Shown here in pieces: positions 1 through 6,745 of a stretch of 12,202 bases of DNA. The stretch is from G039029935 sp039029935 (lineage in GTDB: Bacteria > Chloroflexota > Anaerolineae > Caldilineales > Caldilineaceae). The notes beneath the pieces were generated by a model. The model searched no databases. It was not told the DNA's origin and worked only from the letters and a program-made list of their open reading frames with translations. Positions within the stretch are counted from its first letter, which is position 1. Every line of letters starts with the position of its first letter. The stretch is taken from assembly GCA_039029935.1 (NCBI GenBank), contig JBCCFC010000270.1:1-12202 (forward strand), written 5' to 3'. Made by a program: the position numbers and the translations under genes.

Positions 1-209
1 GCATGATTGCTGAAAAAGTCCCTCAACTTGAGCATGAAATTCCACAAATTTGTCGCGATCCAAAGGATGACTACCTCCTTGCTTATGCAATTGCAGGGAA
101 AGCTGACTATATTGTTACAGGCGATAAAGATTTGTTGGTTTTAGAAGAAATTGAAGGTGTTAAAATTGTCAAAGTTCATGACTTTGTTACAGAGTGCTTG
201 CAAGACTAA
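1..209 (+). CDS. PIN-domain protein (VapC-like putative toxin), 3' part only
   Basis: The C-terminal 68 or so residues of a PIN-domain protein; the gene starts outside the window. The segment CRDPKDDYLLAYA, then ADYIVTGDKDLL, is typical of the COG1569 group of PIN proteins, annotated as putative toxins of type II toxin-antitoxin systems. PIN proteins are Mg-dependent ribonucleases with clustered acidic residues; the D-x-x-D-D and T-G-D-x-D clusters here fit that active site. The antitoxin partner, if there is one, would lie upstream of the window. The reading frame is visibly more AT-rich than the operon 40 bp downstream, which hints at separate acquisition. The methionine at base 3 is probably internal, because the family is usually about twice this length. 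The family call is good; toxin activity is inferred. Confidence 0.8.
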   Translation, partial: MIAEKVPQLEHEIPQICRDPKDDYLLAYAIAGKADYIVTGDKDLLVLEEIEGVKIVKVHDFVTECLQD

Positions 210-249
210 ATAGATATCAAAACTAATTTTCTTAAAAGAAAGGCAAAAC

Positions 250-1242
250 ATGGATTTATCAAATGTGCGTGCCCTGAATGCGCGCATAGAAAAAGAAAGT
301 CTTTTTTTGAATGAACTGCGCGCAGAAATTAATAAAGTGATGGTCGGGCAGGCCATTCTGGTGGAGCAGGTGCTGATTGCGCTTTTGGCGGATGGGCATA
401 TTTTGCTGGAGGGTGTGCCGGGGCTGGCAAAAACGTTGCTGATCAAGACAGTGGCACAGGCCATCAACGCTGATTTTTCACGACTTCAGTTTACACCAGA
501 TTTGCTGCCTGCGGACCTCATTGGGACACAGATTTACAACCCAAAAAGTGGGGATTTTTCAGTTCACAAGGGTCCGCTTTTCTCTAATTTAATTTTGGCG
601 GATGAGATCAATCGCGCACCGGGTAAAGTGCAGAGTGCGCTGTTGGAAGCCATGCAAGAACGGCAGATCACGATTGCGGGGACGACATACCCGCTCAACG
701 ACCTGTTCTTGGTGTTGGCGACGCAGAATCCGATTGAGCAGGAAGGGACCTATCCGTTGCCGGAGGCGCAGGTAGACCGCTTTATGCTCAAGGTATTGGT
801 CGACTATCCCAACCGTGCGGAGGAACGCATCATCATGGATCGTATGACGGGTGAGACGATGCCAAAGGTCACGCCTGTGATTGAGCCAGACGATATTTTA
901 CGCGCGCGGGAATCGGTGCGCCAGATTTATGTGGATGACAAGATCAAAGAGTATATTCTCGATCTGGTGTTGGCGTCACGGCGACCTGCTGAAAATGGGC
1001 TAAGGGACTTACAGCATCTAATTGCCTTTGGCGCGTCACCACGTGCGAGCATCTTTATGATTGAAGCGGCGCGTGCCCATGCCTTTTTGTCCAACCGTGG
1101 CTTTGTTACACCGGAAGACATCAAGCAGATTGCACCCAATATTTTGCGCCACCGTATCATCATTTCCTATGAGGCTGAGGCCGAGGAAATTACCGCGGGT
1201 CAGTTGGTGCAGCGTATCTTGGATCAGGTTGAAGTGCCGTAA
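250..1242 (+). CDS. MoxR-family AAA+ ATPase
   Basis: A 330-residue MoxR AAA+ ATPase, full length for the family. Walker A is GVPGLAKT (residues 55-62), Walker B is LILADEINRA (114-123) with D118 and E119, sensor 1 is ATQNP (157-161), and the arginine of QVDRF (about 177) is conserved. The C-terminal lid helix region carries the usual GASPRA motif. MoxR proteins act as chaperone-like ATPases that mature or activate partner proteins, often with a VWA or DUF58 protein encoded next door. The start is supported by AAAGG six bases upstream of ATG. It is the first gene of a three-gene unit: four bases separate its stop from the DUF58 start, so translational coupling is likely. The client protein cannot be told from the sequence. 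Confidence 0.95.
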   Translation: MDLSNVRALNARIEKESLFLNELRAEINKVMVGQAILVEQVLIALLADGHILLEGVPGLAKTLLIKTVAQAINADFSRLQFTPDLLPADLIGTQIYNPKSGDFSVHKGPLFSNLILADEINRAPGKVQSALLEAMQERQITIAGTTYPLNDLFLVLATQNPIEQEGTYPLPEAQVDRFMLKVLVDYPNRAEERIIMDRMTGETMPKVTPVIEPDDILRARESVRQIYVDDKIKEYILDLVLASRRPAENGLRDLQHLIAFGASPRASIFMIEAARAHAFLSNRGFVTPEDIKQIAPNILRHRIIISYEAEAEEITAGQLVQRILDQVEVP

Positions 1243-1246
1243 GACT

Positions 1247-2176
1247 ATGCTCACCACAGAACTTATCCGTAAAATCAAGCAAATCGAAATTCGCACCCGC
1301 CATCTGGTCAACGAGAGTTTGGCGGGTGATTATCATTCGGTCTTCAAGGGACGAGGGATGGAGTTTGATGAAGTGCGACTCTATCAGCCCGGTGACGAAA
1401 TCCGGACCATTGACTGGAATGTGACCGCGCGCATGGGCGATCCTTATGTCAAACGCTATGTGGAGGAACGCGAGCTAACCGTCCTCTTTGTGGTGGATGC
1501 CAGCGGCTCAGAGGATTTTGGCTCGGTGGACCAGTTTAAACGTGCATTGGCGGCAGAACTGACGGCGGTGCTGGCCTTTGCGGCCACAACCAACAACGAC
1601 AAGGTGGGGTTGCTTATCTTTACTGACCAGATTGAGCTATTTGTCCCGCCACGCAAAGGGCGGCGACATGTTCTGCGCATGGTACGCGAATTGCTGGCCT
1701 TTGAGCCCAAGTCGAAGGGAACCAATATTCGCTATGCGCTGGACACGGCCAACCGTATTCTCAAGCGACGAGGCATTGTCTTTTTGGTGTCAGATTTTAT
1801 CATCAGCAATCCAATGCAAAATAGCCAACCGGATCGTGATATTGAGGCCGAAATTCATGCCGCCTATGGTCGCACCCTTGCAATCACCAACCGTCGCCAT
1901 GATGTCATTGCCGTCGAGTTGGCCGACCCACTGGAGACCAATATTGCAGATGTGGGCATGTTGGCGTTGGAGGATGCGGAGACAGGTGAACTTCTTTGGG
2001 TGGATACGAGCAGTGCTGCTTGGCGTGATACATTTCAGTCACAGCAATCGCGGACTGCCCACGCCAAAGAAGAGCTATTTCGCCGTGCCAACGTAGACCG
2101 CATCGTGCTGACCACTGCCGACGATTATGTCACGCCATTGACCCATTTCTTCCAGAAACGATCAAAACGTAAATAG
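1247..2176 (+). CDS. DUF58 protein with VWA-like domain
   Basis: A 309-residue DUF58 protein, the standard partner of MoxR. The hallmark is GRGMEFDEVRLYQPGDEIR followed by TIDWNVTAR (about residues 35-62), then VKRYVEERE. A MIDAS-like DASGS (84-88) starts a von Willebrand A-type fold; its metal site suggests ligand or partner binding. No membrane segment or signal peptide is seen, so it is probably cytoplasmic. I chose the ATG four bases after the MoxR stop. The frame stays open for 62 more codons upstream, but that part overlaps MoxR and shows no DUF58 similarity. No strong Shine-Dalgarno is visible, which fits coupling to MoxR. The gene ends in TAG, four bases before the next candidate start. 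Confidence 0.93.
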   Translation: MLTTELIRKIKQIEIRTRHLVNESLAGDYHSVFKGRGMEFDEVRLYQPGDEIRTIDWNVTARMGDPYVKRYVEERELTVLFVVDASGSEDFGSVDQFKRALAAELTAVLAFAATTNNDKVGLLIFTDQIELFVPPRKGRRHVLRMVRELLAFEPKSKGTNIRYALDTANRILKRRGIVFLVSDFIISNPMQNSQPDRDIEAEIHAAYGRTLAITNRRHDVIAVELADPLETNIADVGMLALEDAETGELLWVDTSSAAWRDTFQSQQSRTAHAKEELFRRANVDRIVLTTADDYVTPLTHFFQKRSKRK

Positions 2177-2180
2177 GATT

Positions 2181-3308
2181 ATGCATCATCGCCAAGTACG
2201 CAAAAAAGCAAAATTAATAAATAAACCAAGTTTACCGCCCTGCAAGGACGGGCTACGAGCAACGATGCAGACTTCTGTAGCCCGTCCATTTTGGGCGGGA
2301 TGGTTGGTTGTATTCCTGCTTTTAGGTTTCCTTATCAACAGTGGATTAATCACTGAGTCTGCCCATGCGCAAACAGAGCCAGAAATCACAGCCTCGCTTG
2401 CCAGCCCATTTGCAGAGGCAGATGCACCTGCGCTGACCGTTGGTGATTTAATCACACTGACCATCCAAGTCACTCATCCCACAGGCTATCGACCATTGTC
2501 CGTGGAGCTTGAAGACAACTGGGGACCACTAGAGGTACGCACCGTTTCGCAACTCAATCTGGTTGTTGATGGGCAGGCTGATCCAAGCAGCGAGCGTAGC
2601 CATCAGACAGTCATCGGTACATTGTGGACGACAGGTACACATACGATTCCCGCATTCACCATATCTATCGCTGACCTAGACGGTGGATTGGCCGAGGTAT
2701 CTACAAATCCTCTGACATTGACAGTCCGCTCTGTCTTGGTCGAAGGGGACGAGACGCTACGTGATATCAAGCCACAGGCAACCATGCCCATCCCCGCTGT
2801 CTGGCCTTGGCTGGTAGGCTTGGCCTTGGGTGCGCTGTTATTGTTCACGCTATTGGGTGGGTTGGGCTGGTGGCTCTATCGACGCTATCAACAGCGGCAA
2901 GGGCAATCCTCTGATGATAACGATGACATGCCCGCCCAACCTGTCGATTTACGCCCCGCCTATCAGATTGCGCTGGAAGAGTTGACGCGCATCCGCAAGT
3001 TGGAATTGCCCGTGCAGGATCGCTTCAAAGAGCACTACACCCTTGTCACCGATGCGACACGTCATTATCTTGAGAATGGCTTCGGTGTCACGGCGTTGGA
3101 GGCAACAACGTCAGAAATTCGACGCACACTGCGGCAGTCCGATTTTCCTGTGCTGCATCAACAGACGCTGATTTCGCTGTTGGAAGAGGCTGATTTTGTG
3201 AAGTTCGCCAAGGTGACACCTACGGAAGAGCAGGCGGATGCACTGTTGATGCAGGCGTATCAACTTGTGGAAGCGACGCGGGTAAAAGAGGAAGACGGTG
3301 AACGGTAG
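2181..3308 (+). CDS. BatD-like / DUF4381-like membrane-anchored protein
   Basis: A 375-residue protein. A hydrophobic export signal (about residues 41-58) ends in AHA-Q (cleavage after 63). It is followed by a beta-rich extracytoplasmic part (about 66-200) resembling the repeats of BatD (oxygen tolerance) proteins, one transmembrane segment (about 206-233), and a cytoplasmic helical tail (250-375) resembling DUF4381. It probably forms a membrane complex served by the upstream MoxR and DUF58 products. The start is uncertain. ATG 2181 has AGGA only two bases upstream and gives an odd 40-residue basic N-terminus. ATG 2265 (residue 29) gives a normal signal peptide but has only a weak ribosome site. 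The start region holds a palindrome (2235-2298). The last 67 bp are repeated downstream. The usual VWA (BatA/BatB) genes do not follow. Confidence 0.8.
   Translation: MHHRQVRKKAKLINKPSLPPCKDGLRATMQTSVARPFWAGWLVVFLLLGFLINSGLITESAHAQTEPEITASLASPFAEADAPALTVGDLITLTIQVTHPTGYRPLSVELEDNWGPLEVRTVSQLNLVVDGQADPSSERSHQTVIGTLWTTGTHTIPAFTISIADLDGGLAEVSTNPLTLTVRSVLVEGDETLRDIKPQATMPIPAVWPWLVGLALGALLLFTLLGGLGWWLYRRYQQRQGQSSDDNDDMPAQPVDLRPAYQIALEELTRIRKLELPVQDRFKEHYTLVTDATRHYLENGFGVTALEATTSEIRRTLRQSDFPVLHQQTLISLLEEADFVKFAKVTPTEEQADALLMQAYQLVEATRVKEEDGER
2235..2298. repeat. 64-bp palindromic element inside the BatD-like reading frame
   Basis: Two 22-bp arms (2235-2256 and 2277-2298) flank a 20-base loop. Each arm has an outer part (CCGCCC against GGGCGG) and an inner part (GGACGGGCTAC against GTAGCCCGTCC), both perfectly complementary and separated by a non-pairing 5-base step. 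The element is translated through in frame as residues about 19-39 of the BatD-like protein, and it contains the alternative start codon ATG 2265 in its loop. It resembles REP/MITE-type palindromes, and in being in frame it recalls the palindromic elements of Rickettsia. No target-site duplication was recognised. Confidence 0.7.
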
Positions 3309-3533
3309 GTCGGTAATCAGTATTCAGTATTCGGTAGTATAGTACCGACCCACTGAACACCGATTACCGAATACTGATTACTGATTAACTGTTGATGGAG
3401 GCGTATCAGCTTGTGGAAGCGACGCGGGTAAAAGAGGAAGACGGTGAACGGTAGGTCGGTAATCAGTATTCAGTATTCGGTAGTATAGTACCGACCCACT
3501 GAACACCGATTACCGAATACTGATTACTGATTA
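3242..3533. repeat. 146-bp tandem duplication covering the BatD-like 3' end and its repeat tract
   Basis: Copy 1 is 3242-3387 and copy 2 is 3388-3533, directly adjacent. Each holds the last 67 bp of the BatD-like gene including its TAG stop, then 79 bp of heptamer-rich palindromic sequence. I find only two differences, both in the former coding part: C3252 against G3398 (Gln to Glu) and A3263 against G3409 (synonymous CAA to CAG). Copy 2 is an untranslated gene-end fragment. It may come from slippage or unequal exchange at the heptamer tract. In a metagenome assembly it could also be two strain variants joined by mistake. Confidence 0.9.
3311..3387. repeat. Head-to-head heptamer tracts forming a large palindrome between two convergent genes
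   Basis: The left arm (3314-3336) and right arm (3365-3387) are 23 bases each and pair with one mismatch. Each arm is a run of 7-bp units of the type TCAGTAT/TCGGTAG. A second identical palindrome lies at 3460-3482 / 3511-3533 because of the tandem duplication. The outer tracts start two bases after the BatD-like TAG and about five bases after the CBS TAG, each reading outward from its own stop codon. No T-run follows, so this is not a classic terminator, though a cruciform or RNA hairpin could form. Confidence 0.75.
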
Positions 3534-3538
3534 TTGGT

Positions 3539-4930
3539 CTACGACTGCTTCGACAAGAAATCCAAAATATCAATCTTGGTCAAAATCCCCAACGGTCGCT
3601 CATTCCCATTCATCAAGATTGCAGCATCATGCTCGCTGAATGATTTGAGTAATGCGTCAAGTGGCATATTGGGTCGAACCACAAACGGGTCTGTATCCAT
3701 GATGGACGCAATCGTTTCGCCCGGCTCATGTTTGTGGTCACCAAGCAGTAGATGGTTGAGTAACGCAACCTCCGTGACCATACCCTGTAGCTTGCCACTT
3801 TCTGTGATCACAGGCACTTGCGAGATGTTGTGCTCTTTGAGCAATGCCACCACATTTTCCATCACTGCCTCTGGTGTTACTGAAATCAGTTCGGCCTGTT
3901 CCTTGGCGGCGTTGACATCGGATGCACGATGCACACGCTCCAAGTAGCCATTATCCCGCATCCAGTTATCATTAAAGATTTTACTGAGATAACGAGAGCC
4001 AGAGTCAGGCAGCACAACCACAACAATATCATCCGCACCGAGATTATGTTCACGCGCATATTTTACCGCACCCGCCATGGCTGCACCACAAGAACCGCCG
4101 ACAAACAGCCCTTCCTCACGCACCAGACGACGGGTCATGATGAAGCACTCTTTATCGTTGACCTGTACGACTGTATCAACGATATCCAGATTCATGGTCG
4201 TGGGCAGGAAATCTTCGCCGATGCCTTCAACCACATAACTTTCGGCATCTGTATATTCACCTGTTCGGTGAAGCTCGTACAGAATCGACCCGATTGGGTC
4301 CACACCGACAATCTGAATAGTTGGATTCTGCTCTTTCAGATATCTGCCCGTGCCAGAGATTGTGCCACCTGTACCCATGCCTGCAATAAAGTGGGTCATC
4401 TTATCACCAATCTGCGCATAGAGTTCTGGACCCGTGCCAACATAATGTGCCTGCGGGTTCATGGGGTTGTGGTACTGATTGGCAAGAATGGCATTGGGTG
4501 TTTCCTCAACGAGACGTGCGGCAACCTTATAATAGCTACGTGGATCATCCGGCTCAACCGCTGTTGGTGTCACAACAACCTCAGCCCCAAAGGAGCGTAA
4601 CAGTTCAATTTTCTCCTGCGACATTTTGTCAGGCATGACAAAGATTGTTTTGTAGCCTTTGATAGTCGCTGTAATTGCCAACCCAACGCCAGTATTGCCC
4701 GACGTTGATTCGACGATGGTTCCACCGGGTTTCAGGCGGCCACTGCGCTCTGCTTCCTCAATAATCCCCGGACCAATGCGATCTTTGACAGAGCCGCCGG
4801 GGTTAAAAAACTCGACCTTGGCATACATGGTGCAAGGGAGATCATCAATCACTGAATTTAAGCGGACCAATGGCGTGTCGCCGATGGCCCCCAGAATATT
4901 GTCATGTACATTGTTTCCAGTTATGGTCAC
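3539..4930 (-). CDS. Cystathionine beta-synthase / cysteine synthase with C-terminal CBS pair
   Basis: A 463-residue fold-type II PLP enzyme. GGSVKDRI (45-52) holds the Schiff-base lysine K49, SGNTG (77-81) and GTGGT (186-190) bind the cofactor phosphate, and GGSCGAA is seen near residue 279. Residues about 340-460 form a pair of CBS domains, which in this family bind adenosine nucleotides or SAM. It should catalyse beta-replacement at serine or activated serine: with homocysteine to give cystathionine, or with sulfide to give cysteine. The domain layout favours cystathionine beta-synthase. Translation starts at GTG 4930 with AAAGGAT nine bases upstream. A long hairpin lies just before that site. 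No cystathionine gamma-lyase or other sulfur gene is adjacent. It converges on the BatD-like gene and ends in TAG beside a heptamer tract. Confidence 0.93.
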   Translation of the reverse strand: MTITGNNVHDNILGAIGDTPLVRLNSVIDDLPCTMYAKVEFFNPGGSVKDRIGPGIIEEAERSGRLKPGGTIVESTSGNTGVGLAITATIKGYKTIFVMPDKMSQEKIELLRSFGAEVVVTPTAVEPDDPRSYYKVAARLVEETPNAILANQYHNPMNPQAHYVGTGPELYAQIGDKMTHFIAGMGTGGTISGTGRYLKEQNPTIQIVGVDPIGSILYELHRTGEYTDAESYVVEGIGEDFLPTTMNLDIVDTVVQVNDKECFIMTRRLVREEGLFVGGSCGAAMAGAVKYAREHNLGADDIVVVVLPDSGSRYLSKIFNDNWMRDNGYLERVHRASDVNAAKEQAELISVTPEAVMENVVALLKEHNISQVPVITESGKLQGMVTEVALLNHLLLGDHKHEPGETIASIMDTDPFVVRPNMPLDALLKSFSEHDAAILMNGNERPLGILTKIDILDFLSKQS

Positions 4931-4952
4931 AATAGCGTATCCTTTCGCGTGG

Positions 4953-5024
4953 AAGCTTGGCCCAACGGCATGGGAGATAGGTTTGGAAAATTCAGGTTAT
5001 CTCCCATGCCATTGGGCCAAACTT
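4953..5024. repeat. Long inverted repeat upstream of the CBS gene
   Basis: Arms 4953-4979 and 4998-5024 (27 bases) pair with two mismatches around an 18-base loop; the core arm begins TTGGCCCAACGGCATGGG. It lies 22 bases before the GTG start of the CBS gene and just upstream of its ribosome site, so it would be in the 5' leader if transcription starts near 5035-5050, where AT-rich sequence is seen. On the plus strand TTTTT follows the right arm, so it could also stop plus-strand transcription, but no plus-strand gene lies upstream. It may be a dispersed palindrome rather than a regulator. Confidence 0.7.
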
Positions 5025-5053
5025 TTTGTTCTTGAATAGGAAAATATAACCCA

Positions 5054-5236
5054 GTATCACAGATTGGTTATCTGTGGCGCAGGTAGCCAACCTGCGATAC
5101 TTTCCTTGTATCACAGATTGGTTATCTGTGGCGCAGGTAGCCAACCTGCGATACTTTCCTTTGTCCATTGAATAGGAACGTATAAATCAGTATCACAGAT
5201 TGGTTATCTGTGGCGCAGGTAGCCAACCTGCGATAC
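5054..5236. repeat. Three identical copies of a 47-bp double-hairpin repeat
   Basis: Copies at 5054-5100, 5108-5154 and 5190-5236 are identical, and each is followed by TTTCCTT. Copies 1 and 3 also share a related leader starting TTGAATAGGAA (5032, 5168). Each unit folds as GTAT, hairpin CACAGAT-TGGTT-ATCTGTG, G, hairpin CGCAGGT-AGCCA-ACCTGCG, ATAC: two 7-bp stems closed by a 4-bp outer stem. The stems differ at two positions, both compensated A-T to G-C changes, and the two 5-base loops are complementary to each other (one G-T wobble). The family is REP/BIME-like, and no transposase is in the window. Confidence 0.9.
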
Positions 5237-5250
5237 TTTCCTTTGTCCTC

Positions 5251-5287
5251 AGCGGAGACAAAAATTCGTTCCTTGTCTAAATCCGCT
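5251..5287. other. Imperfect hairpin after the DoxX-like gene
   Basis: AGCGGAGACAA (5251-5261) pairs with TTGTCTAAATCCGCT (5273-5287), giving an 11-bp stem with a 3-base bulge. It lies 12 bases beyond the stop codon of the minus-strand DoxX-like gene, where a terminator would be expected. No T-run follows on the minus strand, so termination is only a possibility. Confidence 0.4.
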
Positions 5288-5298
5288 ATAGTATACGT

Positions 5299-5652
5299 TT
5301 ATCCAGCCGCAATATAAATCAGTTCTGTCAGGATTGCCATATTTTTGGCAAAGTGCATGACTTCAAGCATCCATGCATCACGTTCTGTCTCCTCCCAAAA
5401 GCGGTGAATGGTGAATGATGTGATGACCAGAAAGATACTTAGACCGATGATGCCGTAAAGTTTCAGAAATCCGGTCATGAGCGACAGCCCGCCAAAAATC
5501 AGGGCAATGCCACTGAAGCGCACCATGAGTTGTGGTGAAATGATGCCGCGTTTGTGTGCATACTCGGTCACAATGGCTGTATTAAAGAAGTGGTTGATGC
5601 CATTGAGGATAAAGAAAAGCCCGAGCAGAATCAACAGAATCGTTTTAATCAC
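5299..5652 (-). CDS. DoxX-like small integral membrane protein
   Basis: A 117-residue hydrophobic protein of the DoxX/DoxD type. A first membrane helix (about 3-20) runs into NGINHF (17-22), the family signature. Two or three further helices follow, with a charged loop HRFWEETERDAWMLEVMHF and the terminal segment KNMAILTELIYIAA, which resembles the usual KNMA motif of the family. The function is not known for most members; some are linked to redox or thiol stress membrane complexes. I chose GTG 5652 because AGGAG lies seven bases upstream; an ATG at 5688 would add 12 residues but has no ribosome site. The gene is alone on its strand and divergent from the methyltransferase. It lies between the double-hairpin repeats on one side and a half copy on the other. 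Confidence 0.8.
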   Translation of the reverse strand: MIKTILLILLGLFFILNGINHFFNTAIVTEYAHKRGIISPQLMVRFSGIALIFGGLSLMTGFLKLYGIIGLSIFLVITSFTIHRFWEETERDAWMLEVMHFAKNMAILTELIYIAAG

Positions 5653-5731
5653 AGTTACTCTCCTAGCTTGATTGACTGTATGATACATTATTTCGCCTGA
5701 GGAGCCAGACCTTCAAAAGATGACAAAAATA

Positions 5732-5754
5732 GTATCGCAGATTGGTTATCTGCG
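5732..5754. repeat. Half copy of the double-hairpin repeat
   Basis: GTAT followed by the hairpin CGCAGAT-TGGTT-ATCTGCG. It matches the left half of the 47-bp repeat except for one base pair changed from A-T to G-C on both sides of the stem. The second hairpin and closing ATAC are missing. It lies in the 213-bp divergent spacer (5653-5865) between the DoxX-like and methyltransferase genes; I see no convincing promoter in the rest of that spacer. Confidence 0.8.
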
Positions 5755-5865
5755 GTCATCGCCCGAAGGTTTCACCCCAGATGTTGGATATCGATTACCT
5801 CAATGCCGAATCCTACTACGTTTGCGAAATGATTACCAGAAGAAGGAATACGAAGGAGCAGTATA

Positions 5866-6645
5866 ATGACAAACATTCAAACATATACCAACCAAAATCG
5901 TCTTGCTTGGGAGGAAATTGCCGAGATTCGACACAAACGCTGGGAGCCAGCCGAATTTTTTGCACAGGGTGGCAGTTGGCTTGATGAACATACGGTCACG
6001 GCAGTAGGAAATGTGCAGGAACTGACGCTCTGCCATCTGCAATGTGCAACGGGTGAAGATACGCTCTCGTGGGCTAATCAGGGAGCGGTGGTTACAGGGG
6101 TTGACATTAGCCCTACGCAGATTGAACTAGCGCAGCAGAAGGCAGCGGATGCGGGTATCTCAGCGCGCTTTATCGCCTCCGATATCTACGATTTGCCACA
6201 AGCCCTATTCAATGAACAATTTGATATCGTTTTTACAGGCGGCGGCGCACTTGTTTGGCTACCTGATATTGACCGCTGGGCGCAGACCGTCGCGCGGCTA
6301 TTGAAACCGTCTGGTCGTCTGATCCTTGATGAAGAGCATCCTTTTGCCGAATGTCTTTGGGTTGAGGGTGGCGAACTCAAGATTGAAAGCGATTATTTTG
6401 GGCGTCATCAACCGGAGCTATACACTGGTTGGTCCCATTTTGCGGGCGGTGAAGATGCCTCAGAGCAGAAATACGAGTTTACATGGCCGCTAGGCGATAT
6501 CGTCACCAGTCTCGCACAGGCCGGATTGCGTATCGAGCGGCTCGAAGAACGCCCCAGCGATACCGAATGGCGTTTTAAGGATAGGTTGTCTGAGGTTGCA
6601 CGGTTGCCGGGGCAGTATTTATTAATTGCGCGGCGTGACCCGTGA
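5866..6645 (+). CDS. Class I SAM-dependent methyltransferase
   Basis: A 259-residue Rossmann-fold methyltransferase. Motif I is the variant LCHLQCATGEDTLSWA (55-70) instead of the usual LDxGCGTG, followed by VTGVDIS (76-82) with the ribose-binding acid D80, ASDIYDLP (104-111) with D106, the motif IV strand FDIVFTGGGALVWLPDI (119-135), and LLKPSGRLIL. This pattern is common in the Methyltransf_11/25 group. The C-terminal part, with EHPFAECLW, GWSHF and aromatic residues, probably shapes the acceptor site. The substrate is unknown. GAAGGAG nine bases before ATG gives a strong ribosome site. It stands alone on the plus strand and ends before a strong shared terminator. Confidence 0.9.
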   Translation: MTNIQTYTNQNRLAWEEIAEIRHKRWEPAEFFAQGGSWLDEHTVTAVGNVQELTLCHLQCATGEDTLSWANQGAVVTGVDISPTQIELAQQKAADAGISARFIASDIYDLPQALFNEQFDIVFTGGGALVWLPDIDRWAQTVARLLKPSGRLILDEEHPFAECLWVEGGELKIESDYFGRHQPELYTGWSHFAGGEDASEQKYEFTWPLGDIVTSLAQAGLRIERLEERPSDTEWRFKDRLSEVARLPGQYLLIARRDP

Positions 6646-6673
6646 GTGAATGTGGATGCAGATTTAAAATTAA

Positions 6674-6728
6674 TTTTAGGGAATAAAAAAGCTCGTGGCA
6701 TAACCATGAGCTTTTTTATTCCCTAAAA
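6674..6728. terminator. Bidirectional Rho-independent terminator
   Basis: Two 25-base arms (6674-6698 and 6704-6728) pair with a single G-T wobble around the loop CATAA. The core is GCTCGTGG against CCATGAGC, flanked by A6/T6 and then GGGAAT/ATTCCC. A-runs and T-runs sit correctly for termination in both directions. It lies 28 bases after the methyltransferase stop and 17 bases beyond the stop of the convergent binding-protein gene, so it should serve both. Confidence 0.95.
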
Positions 6729-6745
6729 GATTGACGTAATAACCC

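Noticed and set aside
1061..1246. Longer N-terminus for the DUF58 protein
   Set aside because: The extra 62 codons are the out-of-frame shadow of MoxR and carry no DUF58 features; ATG 1247 follows the MoxR stop by four bases.
3929..4600. 223-codon plus-strand ORF inside CBS
   Set aside because: It is antisense to a clearly conserved PLP enzyme, its product is Cys/His/Ile-rich with no recognisable domain, and it has no operon context.
4931..5053. SAM riboswitch upstream of CBS
   Set aside because: The leader is a single long palindrome with none of the conserved junction sequences of known SAM riboswitches, and there is no terminator/anti-terminator pair.
5054..5100. tRNA-like cloverleaf
   Set aside because: Too short, with only two arms. 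There is no acceptor stem of tRNA length, no T-loop or D-loop consensus and no CCA.
5054..5236. CRISPR array
   Set aside because: Only three repeats, 47 bp each, separated by 7 and 35 bases. The repeats are two-hairpin palindromes, the short gaps share sequence, and no cas gene is present.
5742..5984. 80-codon ORF overlapping the methyltransferase start
   Set aside because: It runs out of frame into the methyltransferase and begins inside the half-copy repeat; no ribosome site or known domain.
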